Shown here in pieces: positions 1 to 8,499 of a stretch of 12,422 bases of DNA. Every line of letters begins with the position of its first letter. The first letter of the stretch is position 1. The position numbers were made by a program, and so were the translations under genes. Origin of the DNA: an uncultured Eubacteriales bacterium (GTDB lineage: Bacteria > Bacillota > Clostridia > Oscillospirales > Acutalibacteraceae); the NCBI GenBank assembly GCA_934476545.1, contig CAKSOB010000038.1:1-12422 (forward strand), read 5' to 3'. The notes under the pieces are model-generated. The model made no database searches and was not told the DNA's origin. It saw only the letters and a program-made list of their open reading frames with translations.

Positions 1-1306
1 CGGCAAGGCATACGTCTGTGAAATGGATGCAGAGGAAATGCGCCAAAACCGTGGTGACTTGACCACACCGGCAACCAGTCCGGAGCGGGACCGTCCCATT
101 GAGGAAAGCCTTGACCTGTTTGCTCGCATGAAGGCAGGCGAGTTTCCGGACGGCGCAATGACCTTGCGCGCAAAGATTGACTTGGCTTCCGGTAACTTCA
201 ATATGCGTGATCCGGTATTGTATCGCATCAACCATATGCACCATCACCGCACCGGAGATCAGTGGTGCATCTATCCGATGTACGACTTTGCCCATCCAAT
301 TGAGGATGCCATTGAGGGGATTACCCACTCTCTTTGCTCCTTGGAGTTCGAGTCCCATCGTCCGTTGTATGATTGGGTAGTGGAGAATGCCGGCTTTGAA
401 CAAAAGCCTCGTCAGATTGAGTTTGCTCGACTGAACATCAACAACACCGTAATGAGTAAGCGGAAGCTCCGCACACTGGTAGAAAACGGTGTGGTAAACG
501 GTTGGGATGACCCAAGAATGCCAACCTTGTGCGGTTTGCGCCGCCGTGGTTATACGCCGGAATCCATTCGGAATTTCTGCACTCGGATCGGTGTGGCAAA
601 GGTGAACAGCTTGGTGGAATACAGCTTCTTGGAGCACTGCCTGCGGGAGGACTTGAACCTCCGGGCGCAACGTGTGATGGGTGTATTGGATCCGGTGAAG
701 CTGGTAATCACCAACTATCCGGAGGATTTGGTAGAGGAGTTCGAGGTAGAGAATAATCCGAACAATCCCGAGGACGGCAACCGTGTTGTAACCTTCTCCA
801 GAGAGAGCTGGATTGAGCGCAGCGACTTTATGGAGGAGCCAATCAAGGGATACCATCGCTTGTATCCGGGCAATGAGGTTCGTTTGAAAACAACCTACAT
901 TGTAAAATGCACCGGCTGCAAAAAGGACGAAAACGGCAATGTTGTAGAGGTTTACGCCGAGTATGATCCGGAAACCCGTGGCGGCAACACTCCGGATGGC
1001 CGCAAGGTAAGAGGCACCATCCACTGGGTTGACGTGAAAAACTGTTTGGATGCGCAGGTGAACCTGTATGAAAATCTGTTCACCGTAGCAGATCCGGAGG
1101 ACGAGGAGCTGTTGGAGGTTGTAAACCCCAACTCTCTCCAAGTGCTCGCCGGCTGCAAGATGGAATCCTCCATTGCAAAAATGCCAAAGGAAACTTCCTT
1201 CCAGTTAATGCGTCAGGGCTACTTCTGTTTTGACAAAGACAGCACAGAGGACAATTTGATTTTGAACCGCTCTGTTCTGCTGAAGGATGGCTTTAAGAAA
1301 AAATAA
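1..1306 (+). CDS. glnS: Glutaminyl-tRNA synthetase, 3' part (5' end outside window)
   Basis: Charges tRNA-Gln with glutamine in the cytoplasm (class I aminoacyl-tRNA synthetase). The reading frame is open from base 2, so the gene begins upstream. About 434 codons are present of a family length near 550, so the N-terminal HIGH-motif part is missing from view. Numbering from the Met at base 23, visible landmarks are the Rossmann-fold stretch around FARMKAGEF and RAKIDLAS (33-56), the YPMYDFAHPIEDAIEGITHS active-site region (84-103), the KMSKS-equivalent VMSKRKL (143-149), and GWDDPRMPT with GLRRRGY just after it. The C-terminal anticodon-binding beta-barrels follow. The protein ends shortly after these, so there is no C-terminal YqeY-like extension of the kind fused to some clostridial GlnRS. 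Many Firmicutes lack GlnRS and use GatCAB, so its presence fits the subset of Clostridia that carry it. Identity is secure. Confidence 0.96.
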   Translation, partial: GKAYVCEMDAEEMRQNRGDLTTPATSPERDRPIEESLDLFARMKAGEFPDGAMTLRAKIDLASGNFNMRDPVLYRINHMHHHRTGDQWCIYPMYDFAHPIEDAIEGITHSLCSLEFESHRPLYDWVVENAGFEQKPRQIEFARLNINNTVMSKRKLRTLVENGVVNGWDDPRMPTLCGLRRRGYTPESIRNFCTRIGVAKVNSLVEYSFLEHCLREDLNLRAQRVMGVLDPVKLVITNYPEDLVEEFEVENNPNNPEDGNRVVTFSRESWIERSDFMEEPIKGYHRLYPGNEVRLKTTYIVKCTGCKKDENGNVVEVYAEYDPETRGGNTPDGRKVRGTIHWVDVKNCLDAQVNLYENLFTVADPEDEELLEVVNPNSLQVLAGCKMESSIAKMPKETSFQLMRQGYFCFDKDSTEDNLILNRSVLLKDGFKKK

Positions 1307-1323
1307 ATCTTTCTCATAAAGAA

Positions 1324-1362
1324 AAAACGCATCGTTTGTAATTGCTTACAGCGATGCGTTTT
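1324..1362. terminator. Bidirectional terminator between glnS and glgB
   Basis: An 11-bp stem (AAAACGCATCG, 1324-1334, with CGATGCGTTTT, 1352-1362) is flanked by an A-run on the left and a T-run on the right, so it can end transcription from both sides. An inner TGTAA/TTACA pairing extends it. It lies between the convergent stop codons of glnS and glgB. The U-tract is better on the minus strand (six T), which favours termination of glgB. Confidence 0.85.
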
Positions 1363-1375
1363 ATTATGTGCTTTT

Positions 1376-3136
<1,761 letters not shown>

Positions 3137-3143
3137 ATTTTCC

Positions 3144-3172
3144 TTGACTCCCGTCGTTTATTATTCTATTAT
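3144..3172 (+). promoter_or_regulatory. Sigma-A promoter for the TetR-family gene
   Basis: TTGACT (3144-3149), a 17-bp spacer and TATTAT (3167-3172) form a near-consensus promoter reading rightwards. The predicted transcript has a leader of about 88 nt before the regulator start at 3267. The -35 box lies only 8 bp from the glgB start codon on the other strand, so it overlaps the glgB leader. Confidence 0.7.
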
Positions 3173-3186
3173 CTATTTTAAAGAGG

Positions 3187-3204
3187 GATGGGAAAAAAGC
3201 CATC
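3187..3204. promoter_or_regulatory. Candidate operator: inverted repeat in the glgB–tetR spacer
   Basis: GATGG (3187-3191) and CCATC (3200-3204) form an inverted repeat with an 8-bp A-rich spacer, midway between the divergent glgB and TetR-type genes. A direct repeat CGTTTATTA (3155-3163 and 3221-3229) lies on either side of it. TetR proteins usually bind palindromes of this size next to their own gene, but the arms are short and binding is only inferred. Confidence 0.3.
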
Positions 3205-3266
3205 GTCAATTTCTAAAAACCGTTTATTAAGCAACGATTTTTAAATTTCGTCGAGGAAGTGAACGC

Positions 3267-3812
3267 ATGGATTTACGAGTAAAAAAAACACGCCGCAGCA
3301 TTATCAATGCCTTTTTGATGCTGCGAGCCAATAAACCACTGGAAAAGATTACTGTGAAAGAGTTGGCAGAGCTGGCGATGATTAACAAAGCCACCTTTTA
3401 TCTTCATTTTCGGGATATTTACGATTTGTCCGATACACTGGAGCGAGAGCTTGTTTGCTCTATTATAGATGGTGTAACCCATCCGGAATATTTATTTACC
3501 AATTTGCCCCTGTTTGTAAAGGAATTGACCGATGAGTATTTTGCACGGCAAACGCTGATTCACACATTGTTTTCCGGCAATCAGGTCAATTGCTTACCTA
3601 GCCGCATTGAGCAGTGTGTGAAAGAAATTGCATATAGTCAAAACCCGGCGCTGCAAGAGGATATGGAGTATAACATTTTGCTCAGTTACTGCATTTATGG
3701 CGGATACTATGCGTATATCCAAAATGAGGGCTGTGACTTAGCGGTGATCACAGAGCGGATTGGACGATTTTCTCATGCGCTGACCAAAGCCTGTGACAGC
3801 AACGAAATTTAG
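3267..3812 (+). CDS. TetR/AcrR-family transcriptional regulator
   Basis: A 181-residue protein with the TetR architecture. The N-terminal three-helix DNA-binding domain covers about residues 5-52, with the helix-turn-helix at about 30-49 (ITVKELAELAMINKATFYLHF, where ATFYLHF matches the family's recognition-helix end). A helical ligand/dimerisation domain follows. The C-terminal part (YNILLSYCIYGGYYAYIQNEG, about 132-152) resembles that of many clostridial TetR proteins of unknown ligand. The ATG start is supported by GAGGAAG 6-9 nt upstream and by the DNA-binding domain beginning almost at once. It is transcribed alone from the promoter at 3144-3172 and ends at a hairpin terminator. Because it is divergent from glgB and shares its control region, it may regulate itself and perhaps glgB. 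The ligand and targets cannot be read from the sequence. Confidence 0.88.
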   Translation: MDLRVKKTRRSIINAFLMLRANKPLEKITVKELAELAMINKATFYLHFRDIYDLSDTLERELVCSIIDGVTHPEYLFTNLPLFVKELTDEYFARQTLIHTLFSGNQVNCLPSRIEQCVKEIAYSQNPALQEDMEYNILLSYCIYGGYYAYIQNEGCDLAVITERIGRFSHALTKACDSNEI

Positions 3813-3828
3813 GGATTTTATAAAAAGA

Positions 3829-3874
3829 AAAACCGACAAATACGGCAAGCGCGCTGTATCTGTCGGCTTTTTTG
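3829..3874. terminator. Bidirectional terminator between the tetR-type gene and the PepSY gene
   Basis: CCGACA (3833-3838) pairs with TGTCGG (3861-3866), and ATAC (3840-3843) with GTAT (3856-3859) inside it. There is a T-run at 3868-3873 on the plus strand and an A-run at 3822-3832 that gives a U-tract on the minus strand. It separates two convergent genes. Confidence 0.8.
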
Positions 3875-3896
3875 TTTTAAGGATTAGAGAGAAGGC

Positions 3897-4766
3897 TTAG
3901 TCGTAGTCTACGTCCCACTCTAAAATTTTTCCGGTTTTTGCGTTAATTTCAAATTCAAACTCGGTACCGGAGGTTTTGTGAAGGTACTCTAATTCGTAAA
4001 CATTATCCTCTTTGTCCAATTCCTTCTTGGTGAGGGTGACGCTGCTTGGGTTAAAGCCCAGTGCTTTGATTTTTGCTTCGGCAATTTGTTTTGCCTTTGC
4101 AAGAGAAATGTTATTGCTCTTGGCAGGAATCGTGACCTTTCCGGAAATGCGATTGTAAGCGGTTGTGCCGTCAGGACGAACGCCTACGATAGTGTAAGTA
4201 TAGGTTCTGCCTGCCTTGTAGTTGAGGATGCGGAACTCCAGTTCGTCGTCATCCCAATCCAAAATCTTGGTAGCGTAGGTAGCGCCGGTATTATCCTTTA
4301 CCGTTACCTTTACGTTGTGACGGAAATCTACATCGTAGCGGAAATCTACCTCTACCTTGCCGCTGCCTTCATAAGTGGTTTTCTGAATGGAGGCTTTGTT
4401 CAGTGGGATTTTTACGGTGCCGCTGACAGACTCGGTTGTTCCGTTTGCCAGAACGATATTGGAAATGGTATATTTGTAAGTTTTTCCGGCAACGAATTTT
4501 TGAATTTTAATTTTCAAATCGTCGTCGTTTTTCTTGTTGCCGTACAGTGTTACGGTGTAGGCTTTGCCGTTGGAATCCTTTACGGAAACCTTTGCGTTGC
4601 TCAGGTCAACGTCCTTTACAAAGTCAACCTCCAATACTCCGTTGCTTTGGTACTCCTGCCCCTCCAACAGGGAAGCATTGGCTGCAAATGCGGTAGTGGT
4701 GGGAACCAATGCGCTGGCGGTCAGGACAGCACCGGCAGCAAGAGATAAGAATTTTACTTTTTTCAT
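3897..4766 (-). CDS. Secreted protein with two Ig-like repeats and a C-terminal PepSY domain
   Basis: A 289-residue exported protein of unknown job. Residues 1-28 form a signal peptide: basic MKKVK, a hydrophobic core LSLAAGAVLTASALV, then a cleavage site near TAFA-AN. There is no lipobox cysteine or LPXTG anchor, so it is probably released or loosely wall-bound. Two homologous beta-rich repeats follow, about 33-121 and 125-214. They share the pattern G-x-(L/V)-E-V-D-F-x-x-D-V-D, then VKD..G..Y, AG(K/R)TY.YTI and SGTVKIP/SGKVTIP. Residues 219-288 are a PepSY domain (SLAKAKQIAEAKI, then YELEYLH, then FEFEINAKTGKILEWDVDYD). PepSY domains are associated with inhibition or modulation of peptidases in the envelope; the role here is inferred only. 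I chose the ATG at 4766. A TTG lies one codon upstream, and AAGGAG suits either. Confidence 0.85.
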   Translation of the reverse strand: MKKVKFLSLAAGAVLTASALVPTTTAFAANASLLEGQEYQSNGVLEVDFVKDVDLSNAKVSVKDSNGKAYTVTLYGNKKNDDDLKIKIQKFVAGKTYKYTISNIVLANGTTESVSGTVKIPLNKASIQKTTYEGSGKVEVDFRYDVDFRHNVKVTVKDNTGATYATKILDWDDDELEFRILNYKAGRTYTYTIVGVRPDGTTAYNRISGKVTIPAKSNNISLAKAKQIAEAKIKALGFNPSSVTLTKKELDKEDNVYELEYLHKTSGTEFEFEINAKTGKILEWDVDYD

Positions 4767-4842
4767 CAAGATTCTCTCCTTTTCAATTATACTTGTTTAG
4801 CTTGTGCTAATTTCTTCCGAGAAGTTCTTGAAAGTTGCCCGT

Positions 4843-4871
4843 ATTATAGCATGGGATTTTTGGAATAGCAA
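4843..4871 (-). promoter_or_regulatory. Sigma-A promoter for the PepSY protein gene
   Basis: On the minus strand, TTGCTA (4866-4871), a 17-bp spacer and a perfect TATAAT (4843-4848). The predicted leader is about 70 nt before the start codon at 4766. The promoter sits just downstream of the terminator of the preceding minus-strand gene, so the PepSY gene is a separate unit. Confidence 0.75.
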
Positions 4872-4897
4872 TAGGGCTTTTAGTGATTTAATCACAG

Positions 4898-4933
4898 AAA
4901 AAAAGAAAAAGCCTATGTCACAAATAGGCTTTT
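4898..4933 (-). terminator. Terminator of the SEDS (RodA/FtsW-type) gene
   Basis: A perfect 9-bp stem (AAAAGCCTA, 4907-4915, with TAGGCTTTT, 4925-4933). On the minus strand a long T-rich tract follows (4898-4910), which is typical of an intrinsic terminator. It lies 49 nt past the stop codon of the SEDS gene. Confidence 0.85.
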
Positions 4934-4981
4934 AGTAAAACAATATAAACAGGGAGGAAAAAGTTGGGCAAAATCCCTATG

Positions 4982-6205
4982 CTATCGGTTGCGCTGCAAG
5001 CGGCGAATACTGTCCGGGTTGATGCGATCTTTTTCACTGCGGTGCATGGAAACGTTTTGTACCAGCCCAAAACCCAAATACAAGCAGGCTGCGGAAGAAC
5101 CGCCGGCACTGAAAAACGGCAGGGTAACGCCCATAACCGGAAGCAGGCTCAGGCACATTCCCAAGTTAAAGACGGTTTGTGCGGCGATCATGCCGAAGAA
5201 TCCAAAGCAAATAAAGGTACCTAACCGGTCACAGGACACAAAGGCAGTTCGCAAAACACGGAACAGCAACAACAGAAGCAAGCCTAAGATTGCGACGCAT
5301 CCGATAAAGCCCAGTTCTTCTCCCGCAACTGCAAAGATAAAGTCACTTTCCTGAACGGGAACCACACTGCTTTGCACACGAGGAGCAGTCAGCAATCCTT
5401 GTCCGGTTAAACCGCCGGAGCCAATGGAAATTTTACCTTGGATTTGCTGTAAGCCGGTGCCCAATGGGTCTGCTTCCGGGTGGAACATATTGATGATTCG
5501 ATTCCGCTGATAATCTTCAAAAATAAAGTTCCATGCAATGGGGATAGCGGCAATAATCACACCAAACAGTGCTGCAAAGTATCGAAGCTGCACACCTGCC
5601 GCCAAAGACATACACAAAAACATAAAGAAGAAGATGATAGCTGCACCGTCGTCACCCTGCAAGTGAACGAGAAGAATCGGAACCGCAGCGTGCAGTCCCA
5701 GTAAGCAAACGTGGCGGAATTTTCGAATCAGCCCTTTTTCGTTTAAAATAGAAAGATGTTTTCCAAACGTAATCATAAAGAGGATCTTTACCAATTCCGA
5801 TGTTTGAAAGGTAATGCCACCGGGCAGCTTGAGCCAAGCCTTTGCGTTTACGCCGTCGGAGCCGGTAACGCTTTCACCGAAAAGCAGCGTGTATAGAATC
5901 ATTGCTGCCCCGATTGCCGCAATCCAAATCCAGTATCGGGCAATGGTTCGGTAGTCGATCAGCGTTAAAATAATGGCGCCTACATATCCGGCAACAATCG
6001 CAATGAGCTGAATGTCAAAATAATTTCGTCCCATAGCGTTGGAGGGAACGGTATACAAAAGCGTTAGACTGAAGGCGGAAATAGTGAGCATCACCAGCCA
6101 TAGCAGTTTGTCCGAGCGTTTCAGATAGTCCACAAAGCCTTTTCCGCACCGATTGAAAAATTGTGTCATTCGGTATTTGCGGGAATCGGCGGTGGTATAA
6201 GCCAA
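4982..6205 (-). CDS. rodA: RodA/FtsW/SpoVE-family SEDS peptidoglycan glycosyltransferase
   Basis: A multi-pass membrane protein (407 residues, about ten hydrophobic segments) of the family that polymerises lipid II into glycan strands, working with a class B penicillin-binding protein. Family signatures are visible: NAKAWLKLPGGITFQTSELVK (120-140), LQGDDGAA (182-189), VQESDFIFAVAGEELGF (284-300) and PVMGVTLPFFSAGGSS (356-371). D185 aligns with the essential Asp of RodA; the usual QPDLGTA is QGDDGAA here. RodA is preferred over FtsW because of the FQTSEL and SDFIFAV patterns and the non-division context, but SpoVE or another paralogue is possible. It starts at a TTG: a full AAGGAGGTG lies 5 nt upstream, while the next in-frame Met (residue 13) has no such site. 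It is monocistronic, with its own promoter and terminator, and no mre or pbp gene is adjacent. Confidence 0.9.
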   Translation of the reverse strand: MAYTTADSRKYRMTQFFNRCGKGFVDYLKRSDKLLWLVMLTISAFSLTLLYTVPSNAMGRNYFDIQLIAIVAGYVGAIILTLIDYRTIARYWIWIAAIGAAMILYTLLFGESVTGSDGVNAKAWLKLPGGITFQTSELVKILFMITFGKHLSILNEKGLIRKFRHVCLLGLHAAVPILLVHLQGDDGAAIIFFFMFLCMSLAAGVQLRYFAALFGVIIAAIPIAWNFIFEDYQRNRIINMFHPEADPLGTGLQQIQGKISIGSGGLTGQGLLTAPRVQSSVVPVQESDFIFAVAGEELGFIGCVAILGLLLLLLFRVLRTAFVSCDRLGTFICFGFFGMIAAQTVFNLGMCLSLLPVMGVTLPFFSAGGSSAACLYLGFGLVQNVSMHRSEKDRINPDSIRRLQRNR

Positions 6206-6210
6206 AGCGA

Positions 6211-6219
6211 CACCTCCTT
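6211..6219 (-). promoter_or_regulatory. Shine-Dalgarno site fixing a TTG start of the SEDS gene
   Basis: The minus strand reads AAGGAGGTG, fully complementary to the 16S rRNA tail, with its GGAGG core 7 nt before the TTG at 6203-6205. This decides the start in favour of TTG over the later ATG. Confidence 0.8.
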
Positions 6220-6249
6220 GGGAGAAGTTCCAAAAAATAAGATGCTTTC

Positions 6250-6278
6250 ATTATATAATTTTAAAGGGGAAAGTGCAA
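6250..6278 (-). promoter_or_regulatory. Promoter of the SEDS gene
   Basis: On the minus strand, TTGCAC (6273-6278), a 17-bp spacer and a perfect TATAAT (6250-6255). The predicted start of transcription is near 6243, giving a leader of about 38 nt. The -35 box matches only TTG, so the identification rests on the -10 box and the spacing. Confidence 0.65.
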
Positions 6279-6285
6279 GTTCCTC

Positions 6286-6314
6286 TTTCCTAGTGAGAGA
6301 AAATATGCTATATT
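6286..6314 (+). promoter_or_regulatory. Probable extended -10 promoter of the fhs operon
   Basis: TATATT (6309-6314) is preceded directly by TGC, an extended -10 motif. A weak -35 TTTCCT lies at 6286-6291 with a 17-bp spacer. The predicted leader is about 42 nt, too short for a folate riboswitch. Confidence 0.45.
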
Positions 6315-6363
6315 ATACAATAGGGAGATAAACGTAAGAATTTGAAAAAAGGAGTAAAAAACA

Positions 6364-8031
6364 ATGCTTACAGACATCGAAATTGCACAACAGGCTACTT
6401 TGCAGCCAATTACAAAAATCGCTGCAGATTTGGGAATTACAGAAGATGAATTGATTCCTTACGGCCGTTACAAGGCAAAGCTGGACAACGCTGTATTCCG
6501 TCGTTTGGAGAACGAGAAAGACGGTAAGTTGATTCTGGTAACTGCCATCAACCCAACTCCGGCAGGTGAGGGTAAAACCACCACAACAACCGGTTTGGGT
6601 CAGGCATTTGCAAAAATCGGCAAGAAGGCAGTTGTTGCGCTGCGTGAGCCATCTCTGGGCCCTGTATTTGGCGTAAAGGGCGGTGCAGCCGGCGGCGGTT
6701 ATGCACAGGTTCTGCCAATGGAGGATTTGAACCTGCACTTCACCGGCGATATGCACGCAATTACAGCAGCCAACAACCTGATGTGCGCTATGTTGGATAA
6801 CCACATTCAACAGGGCAATGATTTGGGAATTGACCCTCGTGCCATCAATGTAACACGCTGCTTGGACATGAACGACAGAGTTCTGCGCAGCATCGTAGTC
6901 GGTCTTGGCGGCAAGGGCAACGGTGTGCCTCGTGAGGACGGCTTCTGCATTACCGTAGCCAGTGAGGTTATGGCAATCTTCTGCCTCGCAAATGACATTA
7001 TGGATCTGAAAGAGCGGTTGGGCAACATTTTGGTTGCTTACACCTATGCAGGCGAGCCGGTTTACGCAAAAGACATCGGCGCAAACGGTGCAATGGCAGC
7101 GCTGTTGAAGGATGCCATTAACCCGAACTTGATTCAAACACTGGAGGGTACTCCGGTTGTGATGCATGGCGGTCCGTTCGCAAACATTGCGCACGGCTGT
7201 AACTCTGTTCGTGCAACAAAAATTGCTCTGAAGCTAGGCGACTACTGCATCACCGAGGCAGGCTTCGGCTCTGACTTGGGCGCAGAGAAGTTCTTTGATA
7301 TTAAGTGCCGCTATGCCGGTCTGAAGCCATCTGCGGTGGTTGTGGTTGCAACGGCAAGAGCGTTGAAGTACAACGGCGGTTTGACAAAGGACGAGGCTTC
7401 TCAGCCAAACATGGAAGCACTGGAAAAGGGTATCGTAAACTTGGGCGTTCACATTGAGAATATGCGCAAGTACGGCGTACCGGTTGTAGTAGCCATCAAC
7501 CGTTTTGGAAACGATACCGAAGAAGAGCTGCAATTTATCGAGAACTACTGCAAGGCAAACAATGCAGAGTTTGCACTGTCCGAAGTATTTGCAAAGGGCG
7601 GTGAAGGCGGCATTGATTTGGCAAAGAAGGTTGTAGCAGCAACAGAGCAGAAGTCTGACTTTGCACCGCTGTACGATTTGGATTTGACCATTACCGAAAA
7701 GTTGGAAAAAATCGCCAAGGAAATTTACGGCGCAGACGGCGTAGACTATACTGCAAAAGCAAAGAAATCTTTGGCACAGATTGAAAAACTGGGCGGTAAT
7801 AATCTGCCGGTTTGTGTGGCAAAGACACAGTATTCCCTGACCGATACCCCAACTCGTTTGGGTCGTCCAACCGATTTCCGCATCACCATCAGTGACCTGC
7901 GGTTGTCCAACGGTGCAGGCTTTGTAGTTGCTTATGCAGGCAACATCATGACGATGCCAGGTCTGCCAAAGGTTCCGGCAGCCGTAACCATTGACGTAGA
8001 CGAAACCGGTAAGATTTCCGGATTGTTCTAA
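6364..8031 (+). CDS. fhs: Formate–tetrahydrofolate ligase
   Basis: Joins formate to tetrahydrofolate using ATP, giving 10-formyl-THF for purines, formyl-Met and, in acetogens, the methyl branch of the Wood–Ljungdahl pathway (cytoplasm). It has 555 residues, the usual full length. The P-loop TPAGEGKTT is at 65-73, followed by EPSLGPVFGVKGGAAGGGYAQ split over 95-115 and the NLHFTGDMHAI signature (123-133). The conserved C-terminal NIMTMPGLP, part of the folate/nucleotide pocket, is near the end. The ATG start has AGGAG 9 nt upstream. The downstream tsaE begins 42 nt later without a terminator in between, so fhs probably heads a four-gene operon. Codon use looks more biased than in its neighbours, as for a highly expressed gene. 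Identity is certain; whether it serves biosynthesis or acetogenesis is not visible here. Confidence 0.98.
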   Translation: MLTDIEIAQQATLQPITKIAADLGITEDELIPYGRYKAKLDNAVFRRLENEKDGKLILVTAINPTPAGEGKTTTTTGLGQAFAKIGKKAVVALREPSLGPVFGVKGGAAGGGYAQVLPMEDLNLHFTGDMHAITAANNLMCAMLDNHIQQGNDLGIDPRAINVTRCLDMNDRVLRSIVVGLGGKGNGVPREDGFCITVASEVMAIFCLANDIMDLKERLGNILVAYTYAGEPVYAKDIGANGAMAALLKDAINPNLIQTLEGTPVVMHGGPFANIAHGCNSVRATKIALKLGDYCITEAGFGSDLGAEKFFDIKCRYAGLKPSAVVVVATARALKYNGGLTKDEASQPNMEALEKGIVNLGVHIENMRKYGVPVVVAINRFGNDTEEELQFIENYCKANNAEFALSEVFAKGGEGGIDLAKKVVAATEQKSDFAPLYDLDLTITEKLEKIAKEIYGADGVDYTAKAKKSLAQIEKLGGNNLPVCVAKTQYSLTDTPTRLGRPTDFRITISDLRLSNGAGFVVAYAGNIMTMPGLPKVPAAVTIDVDETGKISGLF

Positions 8032-8073
8032 GATTCTATTTTTATAATACAGTTTCAGAAGGGAGGGCTGACA

Positions 8074-8499
8074 ATGGCACAATATCGCACAACATCACCG
8101 GAAGAAACGGAGGCGTTGGGGTTCCGTTTGGGGGAGTGTCTTCACGGGGGTGAAGTGTTGGCGTTGTTCGGTGGCCTTGGCATGGGAAAAACAGCGTTTA
8201 CCAGAGGAATTGCAGCCGGACTTGGGATTCCAAGCGGTGTATCCAGCCCGACCTTTGCATTGGTACATGACTACACCGGACGATTGACGGTACATCATTT
8301 TGATATGTACCGTGTGGACGGTTGGGATGATTTGTACTCTACCGGCTTCTTCGATTATCTTGATACGGAAGATGTGTTGATTATTGAGTGGAGTGAAAAT
8401 ATTGAGGGTGCGTTGCCGCCCGATGCCATTCGTATCACCATCTCCAAAGGAGAATCGGAAGAGGAACGGCTGTTTGAGATGGAAGGAGTAGAGCTGTGA
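8074..8499 (+). CDS. tsaE: tRNA t6A biosynthesis ATPase TsaE
   Basis: ATPase that supports the TsaD–TsaB complex in making N6-threonylcarbamoyladenosine at A37 of ANN-decoding tRNAs (cytoplasm). It has 141 residues, a normal length. The Walker A motif GGLGMGKT is at 33-40; most relatives have GDLGAGKT, so D34 and A37 of the common form are replaced by G and M. Family motifs SSPTF (57-61), HFDMYR (75-80) and EWSE (105-108) follow. The start ATG has GGGAGG 7 nt upstream. Its stop overlaps the next start by 4 nt, so translation with tsaB is probably coupled. The partners tsaD and tsaC are not in the window. Confidence 0.95.
   Translation: MAQYRTTSPEETEALGFRLGECLHGGEVLALFGGLGMGKTAFTRGIAAGLGIPSGVSSPTFALVHDYTGRLTVHHFDMYRVDGWDDLYSTGFFDYLDTEDVLIIEWSENIEGALPPDAIRITISKGESEEERLFEMEGVEL

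Noticed and set aside
3175..3209. TTGACG with TAAAAT as a glgB promoter on the minus strand
   Set aside because: The spacer is 23 bp, too long for sigma-A.
8043..8048. TATAAT between fhs and tsaE as an internal promoter
   Set aside because: No -35 box at proper spacing (the only TTG lies 14 bp away), so it was not called.
6313..8082. Two long minus-strand frames (293 and 282 codons) opposite fhs
   Set aside because: They are low-complexity Cys/Gln/Val-rich shadows produced by the biased codons of fhs, without ribosome sites.
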